A DNA stretch of 64,000 nucleotides from Glycomyces algeriensis (GTDB taxonomy: Bacteria; Actinomycetota; Actinomycetes; Mycobacteriales; Micromonosporaceae): assembly GCF_027622855.1 (NCBI RefSeq), contig NZ_JAPZVR010000005.1, forward strand, positions 310,001-374,000, given 5' to 3'. Under the pieces are notes generated by a model. That model saw nothing but the letters and a program-made list of their open reading frames with translations. It did not search any database and was not told the origin of the DNA. The position numbers and the translations under genes are program-made. Below, in pieces: positions 10,795 to 18,259 of this stretch; position 1 is the stretch's first letter; each line of letters starts with the position of its first letter.

Positions 10795-11808
10795 TCACGC
10801 CCTCGGCGCGGACTCGCGTTCGACGATCGTGAAGTCGGCCAGTTCGGTCCGGGGCGGCTGCTTGGGGCCGACCTCGGCGATGCGTGCGAGCAGTGTCCCG
10901 AGTGCGGTGCGCGCCAGCCATTCCCGACCCGGGTCCACTGTGGTGAGCGAGGGGATCGAGTAGGCGGCCTCGTCGAGGTCGTCGAAGCCGATCACGGCCA
11001 CGTCCTCGGGGACGCGGCGGCCGGCCTCCTGGAGAACACGCATCGCGCCGAGCGCCATGGTGTCGTTGAAGCCGAAGACCGCGTCGAACGGCACGTCCCG
11101 TTCGAGCAGCTCGTGCATCGCGCGGGCGCCGTCGGCGCGGTGCCACAGGGTCGCGCGGACCACGAGCGAGGCGTCGTACGGCACGCCATGGGCGGCGAGC
11201 GCCTCGCGGTAGCCGCGCAGGCGGAGCCGGGCCGAGCCCATGACCTCGCCCTCGTACTCGCCGATGACGGCGATCCGCCTGCGGCCAGAGGCCAGCAGGT
11301 ACTCGGTGGCCGCGCGGGCGGCCTCGACGTTCCGCATCGTCACGTGGTCGCACGGCCAGTCGAAGGTCCGCTCTCCCAAGAGCACCAGCGGGAACGGGAC
11401 GTCGAGCGCGTCGGCGTCCTCCTGCCCCATGCCGAGCGGGCTGAGGATGAGGCCGTCGGTCATGCTCAGGCGGGGGCTGCGCAGCAGTGCGAGTTCGCGG
11501 TCGCGGTCGCCGCCGGTCTGCTCGACGACCACCGTGAGGCCGTTCTCCTCGGCCGCGGCGATGACCATCCCGGCGAGCTCGGCGAAGTAACTCAGGTTGA
11601 GCTCGGGGACGGCGAGGGCGACGGTGTCGGTGCGGCCCGAGCGCAGACTGCGGGCGTTGAGGTTCGGCTTGTAGCCGAGCTCGGCGATCGCGCGCTCGAC
11701 CTTCTCCCTCGTCGCGGGGCGGACGTGCGGGTAGTCGTTGATGACGTTCGAAACGGTCTTGAATGAGACGCCCGCCAGTTTCGCGACATCGCGCAAAGTC
11801 GCCGCCAT
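10795..11808 (-). CDS. LacI-family transcriptional repressor of the sugar locus
   Basis: 337 residues. The N-terminal helix-turn-helix (TLRDVAKLAGVSFKTVSNVI) and hinge helix (NARSLRSG) are typical of LacI/GalR. The remainder is a periplasmic-binding-protein-like sensor (ALAVPELNLSYFAELAGMVI, FGFNDTMALGAMRVL, VAVIGFDDLDEAAYSIPSLTTV). It converges on the secreted glycosidase gene. A variant of the same palindrome found before the uptake operon and the enzyme gene lies 25 bases upstream of its own start, so it probably controls all three units and itself, responding to a sugar. GAGGAGG precedes the ATG. Confidence 0.92.
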   Translation of the reverse strand: MAATLRDVAKLAGVSFKTVSNVINDYPHVRPATREKVERAIAELGYKPNLNARSLRSGRTDTVALAVPELNLSYFAELAGMVIAAAEENGLTVVVEQTGGDRDRELALLRSPRLSMTDGLILSPLGMGQEDADALDVPFPLVLLGERTFDWPCDHVTMRNVEAARAATEYLLASGRRRIAVIGEYEGEVMGSARLRLRGYREALAAHGVPYDASLVVRATLWHRADGARAMHELLERDVPFDAVFGFNDTMALGAMRVLQEAGRRVPEDVAVIGFDDLDEAAYSIPSLTTVDPGREWLARTALGTLLARIAEVGPKQPPRTELADFTIVERESAPRA

Positions 11809-11832
11809 CGCACCTCCTCAGTCCGAGAATTC

Positions 11833-11844
11833 TACAACGATGCA
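11833..11844. promoter_or_regulatory. LacI-family operator, autoregulatory copy
   Basis: TACAACGATGCA differs at two positions from the perfect palindromes at 8210 and 8367. It overlaps a TAGAAT on the minus strand that could serve as a -10 box for the repressor gene. The weaker match fits autoregulation. Confidence 0.7.
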
Positions 11845-12013
11845 AACCAGTCCTGCCAGACCGATTCGACAAGTCGGGCCGCTCACGGCCCGACCGGCGA
11901 CAGTTTATCCGCACATTTCGATCGAAGAATTCCTCGGCGTCCGCCGACTTCCTGAGGCGCGCAATGGGAGCGCCCGCCCGGTCGCCGAAATGGCGAACGG
12001 CGGACCCGCGACG

Positions 12014-12640
12014 CTATGCCTCCGCGCGTTCGACCTTCAGGACTCGGTAGCCGTTGGCGCTCGCGTGCTTGTCGACTTCCCATCCCTGATCGGTGAGCCA
12101 GCGCGCGAGCGAATCGGCGCCGAGGTGCTTGGAGACGACGAGCCAGGCGACGCCGCCGTCCTTCAAGCGCGGCAGCCAGGTCTCGAGCAGCTCGTGCAGG
12201 GCCTCCTTGCCGACCTTGATCGGCGGGTTGGACCAGATCTCGTCGAACCGCACGTCGGCCGGGACGTCCTCGGGCGCGGCGACGTGCACCGTGCCGGGGG
12301 CCTTCTCGGTGTTGCGGCGGGTCAGGTCGAGGGCGCGGCGGTTGACGTCGACGGCCCAGATCTCGGCGTCGTCGCGCTGGGCGAGTACGGCGCTGATCGG
12401 CCCGTACCCGCAGCCGAGGTCGAGGAAGGTCCCGGCCGCCTCGGGCGGCACGACCTTGTTCAGCAGCACGCTGGTGCCGGGGTCGAGGCGGTAGCCCGAG
12501 AAGACCCCCGTGGAGGAGGTCAGCTCATAGGCGACGCCGTCGAGCGTGAACTCGACGGTGCGCTCGCGGTCGTCGACGGCGGGCTGCTCGCTGAAGTAGT
12601 GCTCTGGCTGGTCGGCTGAGCCTTTGGACATGCCGACCAT
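12014..12640 (-). CDS. Class I SAM-dependent methyltransferase, RsmC/YbiN-like small-domain type
   Basis: About 208 residues. AdoMet motif I is FLDLGCGYGPISAVLA, the acidic contact is in IWAVDVNRRALDLTRRN, and the NPP catalytic motif is in FDEIWSNPPIKVGKEALHEL. This architecture is the MTS domain of 16S rRNA guanine-1207 methyltransferases and their stand-alone actinobacterial relatives, so it probably methylates N2 of guanine in rRNA. Two nearby ATGs (12640 and 12631) are possible; the outer one has GGCAGG at a suitable distance. It is transcribed alone, divergent from a membrane protein across a gap carrying two copies of a 19-bp motif. Confidence 0.82.
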   Translation of the reverse strand: MVGMSKGSADQPEHYFSEQPAVDDRERTVEFTLDGVAYELTSSTGVFSGYRLDPGTSVLLNKVVPPEAAGTFLDLGCGYGPISAVLAQRDDAEIWAVDVNRRALDLTRRNTEKAPGTVHVAAPEDVPADVRFDEIWSNPPIKVGKEALHELLETWLPRLKDGGVAWLVVSKHLGADSLARWLTDQGWEVDKHASANGYRVLKVERAEA

Positions 12641-12719
12641 TGTCGCCTGCCCGCCCGGCGCGGGTCGCCCGGATCGGCCGGTTAGAGACGTGCGCCGTTC
12701 GCGGGCGCTGTCGTGCCGC

Positions 12720-12738
12720 GTGACATGTGACATGCCAC
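12720..12738 (+). promoter_or_regulatory. 19-bp motif, copy 1
   Basis: GTGACATGTGACATGCCAC. It matches copies at 12781 and 14432 with the shared consensus GTGAYATGTSACRTRCCAC. The core is close to the palindrome GTGACATGTCAC, so a dimeric regulator may bind. No cognate regulator is adjacent. Confidence 0.6.
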
Positions 12739-12780
12739 CCGCCCTAACGGCGTTCGCGAATCGAGGGTGCAGTGTGACGC

Positions 12781-12799
12781 GTGATATGTCACGTGCCAC
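12781..12799 (+). promoter_or_regulatory. 19-bp motif, copy 2
   Basis: GTGATATGTCACGTGCCAC, 61 bases from copy 1 and in the same orientation, about 100 bases before the start of the following membrane-protein gene. Confidence 0.6.
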
Positions 12800-12895
12800 G
12801 GCTTGTCACCCGGGGAGATGAACGGCGCTCAACGCCGTCCTTCTCCCGGGGGAACGTTTCCCGGTTTCGGCGGTTTGCGGGTCTAAGCTGCCTCC

Positions 12896-13894
12896 ATGGC
12901 ACATGGCCCGTCACCGTTCGGAGTTCCCCAGGAGACGCAGGCGCACCGGCCTCCGGACAATCCAGGATTCGACTGGTCGGAGTACGACGAGCGCTCGCAG
13001 ATGCGCGCGCCCACAGCGCGGCTCAGCCCCGAGGACCGCACGCCGACCGTGCGGCTCGGCACCCGAGACCGCCCGCCCACGCGCGGGCGCCGGTCGCCCG
13101 AGGAGGAGATGGAGGAGCACCTGGACCAGATCCAGGCCTCGCGTCCCCTGCGCCGCGCCGCCCAGCGCGCCCGGCGCCGCACCAGGTGGTGGCTGGTCGC
13201 GCTCGTGATCGTGAGCGCGCTCGCGGTCGTCGCGGCCTGCGCCGCAGGGGCGTTCATCGTGCTCCGCGAGGGCGAGCCGGACCCGTCCGCGCCCAGCGCG
13301 CAGGCCGCCGCCGACCAGCCGTCCGCGATGGACGGCACGGAGGCCGCGCCCGAGGTCGTCGACCCGATCGCCAGCCGCGCGACCGACACCGCACCGATCA
13401 CGGTGGAAGAGCTGTTCGGCGCGAACACGATCACTCCCGCCGGCGGCGCCGGGGATTACAAAGTCCTTGAGACGGAAGAACTCTCGAACTGCGCCGACGC
13501 CGGGCTGGACGAACTCGCCGAGCTCCTGGCCGACGCCGACTGCACCCAGACCGTGCGCGCAACGCTCATCAACCCGGACGGCGAGTACGCGGCGACCGCG
13601 GGAGTCCTCAACCTGGCCGACACTGCCGAAGCGGACGCGCTGCGAGCCGAGATCGAGGCGGGCCTGGAGGGCGGCTTCGCCGCCCTGCGGACCGACGGCG
13701 AAGCCGAGGAACTCGGCCGCGCCGCGACGATGGTCGGCTACAACACTTACGGCCACTACCTGATGTACGTGGTCATCGGCCGCACCGACGGCGAGCCCAT
13801 CGAAGAGGCCTCGGAACCGGTGCGCGCCATCGTGAGCGACCTCGTGGACGTGTGGTTCATCGACCAGCTCAACCCGAGGCGCGACGTGCAGTAG
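12896..13894 (+). CDS. Single-pass membrane protein of unknown function
   Basis: 332 residues, no recognised family. Residues 1-95 are a hydrophilic, Arg/Pro-rich cytoplasmic region. A basic stop-transfer patch (RRAAQRARRRTRWW) precedes one membrane helix (WLVALVIVSALAVVAACAAGAFIVL, about 98-122). The exterior part starts with an Ala/Pro/Asp linker and ends in a folded-looking domain of about 160 residues with two Cys (ELSNCADAG and LADADCTQTV) that may form a disulfide. This layout is common in actinobacterial secreted-domain membrane proteins. No good Shine-Dalgarno precedes the ATG. Two copies of the 19-bp motif lie upstream. Confidence 0.75.
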   Translation: MAHGPSPFGVPQETQAHRPPDNPGFDWSEYDERSQMRAPTARLSPEDRTPTVRLGTRDRPPTRGRRSPEEEMEEHLDQIQASRPLRRAAQRARRRTRWWLVALVIVSALAVVAACAAGAFIVLREGEPDPSAPSAQAAADQPSAMDGTEAAPEVVDPIASRATDTAPITVEELFGANTITPAGGAGDYKVLETEELSNCADAGLDELAELLADADCTQTVRATLINPDGEYAATAGVLNLADTAEADALRAEIEAGLEGGFAALRTDGEAEELGRAATMVGYNTYGHYLMYVVIGRTDGEPIEEASEPVRAIVSDLVDVWFIDQLNPRRDVQ

Positions 13895-13910
13895 CGATCG
13901 CCGGGGCTCG

Positions 13911-14083
13911 AACATGAACGGAGGGTCCCGGCAAATCGGACACCCGGGGAACCCCCGAATCCATTGTCCCGCACGGGTACGACAGCAGGTCGTGGCCGGG
14001 AATGTGAACGGAGGGTCCCGGCGAAACGGACATTCGCAGGCGCCCCCGAATCGACACTGTCACACCGGTACGACACCCGGTCC
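13911..14083. repeat. Tandem pair of ~83-base intergenic repeats with internal dyad
   Basis: Copy A (13911-13993) and copy B (14001-14083) share GTGAACGGAGGGTCCCGGC-like starts, ACCCCCGAAT-like middles (GCCCCCGAAT in B) and an ending TGTC...GGTACGACA. The last part is an imperfect inverted repeat (TGTC...GACA) that also closes a different repeat pair near 30.2-30.5 kb. No transposase or coding potential is associated. It resembles small REP-like or MITE-like elements. Confidence 0.75.
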
Positions 14084-14142
14084 CCTGCCGCGAATCGCGC
14101 CCGCGCCTTACGCCTCGAACGGCTCGACCGCCCGCGCGGTGA

Positions 14143-14184
14143 CGCGCGGGCGGTGACACGCGGGCGGTGACACGCGGGCGGTTC
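14143..14184 (+). repeat. Three tandem copies of a 14-base unit
   Basis: CGCGCGGGCGGTGA, CACGCGGGCGGTGA, CACGCGGGCGGTTC in direct succession. Differences are confined to the second and the last two positions, so the amplification is recent. Confidence 0.85.
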
Positions 14185-14431
14185 CCCGTCGACGAGTGTC
14201 CGCCACATCGACGACGGACGCACCACGCTCTACTAGGACTCCAGCGCGGCCTGGTTGGGCGCCAGGGCCTTTCGGCGAACTTCCACGCTCCTCGCGCCTA
14301 CCGATCGGTGTCGGGAATGTGAATAATTTCCTGTGACTGTTGCCATAGCCGATCATCCCATGATTTGATCATTTCAGGCCTGCGTCCCATCCGTCCCCGG
14401 CGGGCCCGCCAGCGTCGACCTCCGATGCCAT

Positions 14432-14450
14432 GTGACATGTCACGTACCAC
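14432..14450 (+). promoter_or_regulatory. 19-bp motif, copy 3
   Basis: GTGACATGTCACGTACCAC, 57 bases upstream of the secreted nuclease-like gene. This copy contains the perfect 12-bp palindrome GTGACATGTCAC. Its position fits an operator or activator site. Confidence 0.65.
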
Positions 14451-14506
14451 AAGTCCCTGCGACCGGCCCGCCGGTCACCCCCGACCGCCTCACCTCAGGA
14501 GCCCTC

Positions 14507-15535
14507 ATGCCTTCCTGGACCCTCCCCGCCCGCCGTGCCCTCGCCGCGCTCGCCGCGACCGCGCTGGCCGTCCTCTCGGTCGTCGTCCTCGACGCCGCGC
14601 CAGCCGAAGCCGTTCGGCCCCCGGGCATCCCGTCCACCGCGACCGCGCAGACCGAGCTCAACGCGCTCACCGTCGCCGCCGAGTCCCACGGCTCGACCTA
14701 CGACCGCAGCCTCTTCCCCCACTGGAAGTCCGTGAGCGGCACCGGCAGCTGCACCGCCCGCCAGTACGTGCTCAAGCGCGACGGCCAGAACGTGGTCACC
14801 AGCGACGGCTGCCAGCCCACCTCCGGCAACTGGCAGTCCGACTTCGACAACACCTGGACGACCACGGTCTCCAACGCCACCATCGACCACGTCGTGGCCC
14901 TCTCCGAGGCCTGGGCCTCCGGTGCCTGGTCCTGGACCACCGCCCAGCGCCAGGCCTTCGCCAACGACATCAACTCCCCGCAGCTGTGGATCGCCACCAC
15001 CTCCGCGAACTCCTCCAAGAGCGACTACGACCCCGCCGAGTGGATGCCCGTCAACACCACCGGGCTGCGCTGCGACTACGTCAAGGCCTGGACGCACGTC
15101 AAGTACCTGTACAACCTCTCGATCGACACCGCCGAGAAGTCGGCGATCCAGTCGCACCTGACGAACTACTGCGGCTCCGGCGGCGGCACCCCCACGAACT
15201 GCACCGGCTCGAAGACCACCGCCGCCGCGATCCCCGAGGGCTCGCCGCTGAACTCGACGATCCCCTTGTCCTGCACCGGTACCGCCTCCGCAACCAGCTC
15301 GGTGACAGTGAACGTCACCCACCCGTACAGCGGCGACATCACCATCGCGCTCATCGCCCCCGACGGCACGAGCCGCACCCTCAAGGCCGCCGGCGGCTCC
15401 GGCGCGAACATCGCCACCACCTACAGCGTCAACCTGTCCACCGAGAACCGTTCGGGCACATGGACGCTGCGCGTCACCGACGTCTACTCGGGCGGATCGA
15501 GCGGCACGTTGAACAGCTGGTCGCTCAGCATCTGA
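14507..15535 (+). CDS. Secreted HNH (DUF1524-type) nuclease-like protein with C-terminal P/Homo-B domain
   Basis: 342 residues. A signal peptide covers about residues 1-36 (hydrophobic ALAALAATALAVLSVVVL, cleavage after AEA). Residues about 45-225 match secreted DUF1524/GmrSD-type HNH proteins: a Cys pair flanking the region, NATIDHVVALSEAWASGAW with the catalytic-type His, and SPQLWIATTSANSSKSDYDP with AEWMPVNTT. The last about 110 residues resemble a proprotein-convertase P domain (SSVTVNVTHPYSGDITIALI, SGTWTLRVTDVYSGGSSG), usually found on secreted peptidases and here probably a stabiliser or adhesion module. CAGGAG precedes the ATG. It may serve in extracellular DNA degradation for nutrition; that role is inference. 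Confidence 0.85.
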   Translation: MPSWTLPARRALAALAATALAVLSVVVLDAAPAEAVRPPGIPSTATAQTELNALTVAAESHGSTYDRSLFPHWKSVSGTGSCTARQYVLKRDGQNVVTSDGCQPTSGNWQSDFDNTWTTTVSNATIDHVVALSEAWASGAWSWTTAQRQAFANDINSPQLWIATTSANSSKSDYDPAEWMPVNTTGLRCDYVKAWTHVKYLYNLSIDTAEKSAIQSHLTNYCGSGGGTPTNCTGSKTTAAAIPEGSPLNSTIPLSCTGTASATSSVTVNVTHPYSGDITIALIAPDGTSRTLKAAGGSGANIATTYSVNLSTENRSGTWTLRVTDVYSGGSSGTLNSWSLSI

Positions 15536-15556
15536 CGCACCGACCTGCAGAACCGA

Positions 15557-15588
15557 GGAGGGCCGGGCACTGGCGCGCCCGGCCCTCC
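15557..15588. terminator. 12-bp hairpin terminator between nuclease and cydB genes
   Basis: Inverted repeat GGAGGGCCGGGC / GCCCGGCCCTCC with an eight-base loop, 21 bases after the nuclease stop codon and 39 bases from the cydB stop. It is placed to serve the two convergent genes. Confidence 0.82.
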
Positions 15589-15626
15589 CTCCATCCACCG
15601 CAGGTGCAATGCTTCGTCCGAAGTGG

Positions 15627-16709
15627 TCAGCCCCCCAGCCGACTGCTCCAGTGCGAGGCGGGGCGGCGGATCGGACCACCCTCGTCGGCTTTGACGCCGC
15701 CGCCCGCCTCCCCGTTCCATTCGGGCGACTGCGTCAGGTAGAACAGGTACCCGAGTGCCGGACCGACGATCACTGCCGCGATGCCCACGGCCACGAGCAG
15801 CCCCTGCAGCGTCGCCGTCGCGCCCGCGCCCTCACTGATGCTCACCTGGTCGACCAGCACCCACGGGTACTGCCCGATCCCCCACCCGGCCATCACCGCC
15901 GCGACCGCAGCCACGGCGGTCACCCGGGCCGGGCCGAAGCGCCTGCGCCACAACAGGACCAGCGTCGCGATTCCACCCAGCGCCGAGAGCGCCATGACGG
16001 GCGCGGCTCGGCCGGTCAGGCCGTCCCAGAACGTCGGCGCGTCGTGCTCGATCGGAATGAGCCCCGCGAACACCACGACCCCGGTCGCCGCACCGACCAC
16101 AAGGGACCGGACGCGAAGCTTCGCGGTCAGCGCGGTCTCGCCGCGCCTGGCGGCATCGGCGGTCAGGAAGGTCGCTGCCAGGAACGCGCAGGTCCCGACC
16201 GAGATGCACCCGGTGAACAGCGCGGTCGGGTTGATCCACGAGGTCCACGGGTCGCCGTTGCCGCCCGCCGGGACCCGGCCCGAAGCCAGCGCCCCGACGA
16301 TGGTCCCGAGGAAGAACGGCGCGAGCACCGAGGAGGTCGCGAAGACGACGCCGAACAGCTTCGCCTGCCAGAGGGTCTCGCTGTACTTGCGGAATGCGAA
16401 GCTCGCTCCGCGCAGCACGATGCCGATGAGCGCGAACACGAACGGCACGTACAGGGTCGTCATGGCGGCGGCGAACGACTCGGGGAACCCGGTCCACCAC
16501 ATGACCAGCACGTAGATGAGCCAAACGTGGTTGGCCTCCCACACCGGGCCGATGCTGTGGTCGATGAGCGTCCGCAGTGGAGCACCGCGCCGGGCGCCGC
16601 CGGCCGTGAGGTCGTGGAACCCCGAACCGAAGTCCGCGCCGCCGAACACGGCGTAGGCGACGACCCCGGCGAACAGTGCGGCGGCGACCGCGAACTCGAG
16701 CGACATCAT
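15627..16709 (-). CDS. cydB: Cytochrome bd ubiquinol/menaquinol oxidase subunit II
   Basis: 360-residue integral membrane protein with about eight to nine helices. Family marks include EFAVAAALFAGVVAYAVFGGADFGSG at the start, DHSIGPVWEANHVWLIYVLVM near residue 50, and FRKYSETLWQAKLFGVVFATSS. It pairs with CydA to form the high-affinity terminal oxidase that reduces oxygen to water in the plasma membrane. The ATG overlaps the cydA stop (ATGA). The last 30 residues are hydrophilic and probably cytoplasmic. No cydCD genes are adjacent. Expression should follow the Rex site upstream of cydA. Confidence 0.95.
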   Translation of the reverse strand: MMSLEFAVAAALFAGVVAYAVFGGADFGSGFHDLTAGGARRGAPLRTLIDHSIGPVWEANHVWLIYVLVMWWTGFPESFAAAMTTLYVPFVFALIGIVLRGASFAFRKYSETLWQAKLFGVVFATSSVLAPFFLGTIVGALASGRVPAGGNGDPWTSWINPTALFTGCISVGTCAFLAATFLTADAARRGETALTAKLRVRSLVVGAATGVVVFAGLIPIEHDAPTFWDGLTGRAAPVMALSALGGIATLVLLWRRRFGPARVTAVAAVAAVMAGWGIGQYPWVLVDQVSISEGAGATATLQGLLVAVGIAAVIVGPALGYLFYLTQSPEWNGEAGGGVKADEGGPIRRPASHWSSRLGG

Positions 16710-18259
16710 TTCGCGGTCCCCTCCGAGTCAGCGGCCTGAGCGTCGGCCCCGTCCTGCACCGCAGCGTCGTCCAGCTCGACTCCACCGTTTTTCACATCAG
16801 CGCCGTCTTTCACATCGGCGCCGTCTTTTTCATCGATGCAGTCGCGGACCTCCACGGGCCCGTCCGCGGCCAGGAGCTTCGGCCCGTACGGGCTCGGCAG
16901 GTCGGCGGCGCCTTCGCGCCAGCGCCGCGACATCGAGCGCAGGATCGCGATCGCGGCGATCGTCATGCCGCCGTAGAGGAGCACCGATCCGCCGTAGACG
17001 GCCCAGAGCCCGGCTGAGTGGTCGGCGGCGGCCTCCGGGGTGCGCATGACGCCGTAGACGATCCACGGCTGCCGGCCCACCTCCGTGGCGATCCAGCCGG
17101 CCTCCATCGCGGTCATCGCGAGCAGCCCGGTGACGGCCATGAACCGCAGGAACCACTTGTTCTCCAGGAGGTCCCGTTTGCGCCAGCGCAGGAACCAGAA
17201 GAGCGCGACGGCCGCCAGGAGCAGCAGGCCGATCCCGACCATGGCCTGGAACGAGTAGTGCGCGAAGTTGACGGGCGGCTCGTCCTCCTCGGCGAACTGG
17301 TCGAGGCCCGGCACGGGCTCGGTGAAGGAGTTCAGCGAGGCGACCGAGGAGAGGTACGGGATCTCGACGGCCCACTTGACCTCGCCGTCGACGTAGATGC
17401 CGCCGATGGTGAGCGGCGTGGCACCGTCGGCGGTCTCGTCCGCGAACTCGAACGCGGCGAGCTTCGCGGGCTGGCGTTCGGCCAGGTCGTGCCCGAGGAA
17501 GTGCCCGGCGAACGGCTGGGCGAGGGCGGCGATCGTGGCGAAGGCGAACGGCACCATGAAGCCGAGCCGGTGGTGGCGGTCGCGGCGGCCCTTGAGCATG
17601 CCGACGGCGTAGACCGAGGCGATCGAGAAGCCCGCGACCATGTACGCGGCGAGCCACATGTGCCCGAAGGCCAGGAAGGCGTGCTGGTTGAACAGGACGG
17701 CCCACGGCGCGATGTTCACGACCTCGCCGTTGACGATGTCGAAGCCGGTGGGCGCGTTCATCCAGGCGTTCACCGCGAGGACGCAGTAGGTGCCGATCAC
17801 GCCGGTGATCGCCATGGGCAGCACCATGAGCAGGTGGAGTTTCGGGGGCATCTTGCCCCAGCCGTAGAGGTAGATGCCGAGGAAGATCGCCTCGAGGAAG
17901 AACGCGAGTCCCTCGAAGGCGAACGGGAGTCCGAGCACGTCGCCGAAGGTGCCCATGAGGCCGGGCCACAGGAGGCCCATCTCGAAGCTGAGGACGGTGC
18001 CGGAGACCGCGCCGATCGCGAAGAGCACGGCGGAGACCTTGCCCCAGCGCTTGGCGAGGTTGAGCGCGACGGGGTCGTTCTTTCGGATGCCGCGCAGGTG
18101 CATCACGAAGATGATGGCGGGGAACGCGACTCCGAAGCAGGCCAGGATGATGTGCCATCCGAGGGACAGCGCCATCTGCTGGCGGGCGGGCATGAGCCCT
18201 GCGGGGTCTGCGGCGGCGACCACATCGGACGCCTGGGCGAGGAGCTGGGTTGCATCCAT
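16706..18259 (-). CDS. cydA: Cytochrome bd ubiquinol/menaquinol oxidase subunit I
   Basis: 517 residues, nine or so membrane helices. Haem ligands are visible: His36 in LSLGWHIILACFG (haem b595/d side) and His200 in AFLAFGHMWLAAYMVAGF (haem b558). Conserved acidic residues lie in LSFEMGLLWPG and FAFEGLAFFLEAIFLG. The quinol-binding Q-loop is the short form. After the last helix there is an acidic repeat tail (DGADVKDGADVK...) encoded by 18-base tandem repeats, not normally present in CydA. It is the first gene of cydAB, with a consensus Rex operator about 40 bases upstream of the start. Confidence 0.95.
   Translation of the reverse strand: MDATQLLAQASDVVAAADPAGLMPARQQMALSLGWHIILACFGVAFPAIIFVMHLRGIRKNDPVALNLAKRWGKVSAVLFAIGAVSGTVLSFEMGLLWPGLMGTFGDVLGLPFAFEGLAFFLEAIFLGIYLYGWGKMPPKLHLLMVLPMAITGVIGTYCVLAVNAWMNAPTGFDIVNGEVVNIAPWAVLFNQHAFLAFGHMWLAAYMVAGFSIASVYAVGMLKGRRDRHHRLGFMVPFAFATIAALAQPFAGHFLGHDLAERQPAKLAAFEFADETADGATPLTIGGIYVDGEVKWAVEIPYLSSVASLNSFTEPVPGLDQFAEEDEPPVNFAHYSFQAMVGIGLLLLAAVALFWFLRWRKRDLLENKWFLRFMAVTGLLAMTAMEAGWIATEVGRQPWIVYGVMRTPEAAADHSAGLWAVYGGSVLLYGGMTIAAIAILRSMSRRWREGAADLPSPYGPKLLAADGPVEVRDCIDEKDGADVKDGADVKNGGVELDDAAVQDGADAQAADSEGTAK
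16791..16826 (-). repeat. 18-base tandem repeat encoding the CydA tail
   Basis: Two nearly identical 18-base units (TTCACATCRGCGCCGTCT on the plus strand) followed by a partial third encode repeated Asp-Gly-Ala-Asp-Val-Lys. They lie in the last 10 percent of cydA. Confidence 0.85.

Larger units (their letters stand above)
13895..14506. other. 612-base intergenic region rich in repeats
   Basis: It contains two imperfect copies of an 83-base repeat with an internal dyad, a triple 14-base tandem repeat, a third copy of the 19-bp motif just before the nuclease gene, and a further GGGAATGTGAA echo at 14311. Reading frames across it are by-products of the repeats. I see no supported gene. Confidence 0.65.

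Noticed and set aside
13911-14184. CRISPR array
   Set aside because: Only two or three copies, tandem or nearly so, without unique spacers of constant length and without cas genes.
13756-14226. Minus-strand frame with repeated ...VRFAGTLRS... peptides
   Set aside because: The peptide repetition is produced by the intergenic DNA repeat; no start signal, and it overlaps the end of the membrane protein gene.
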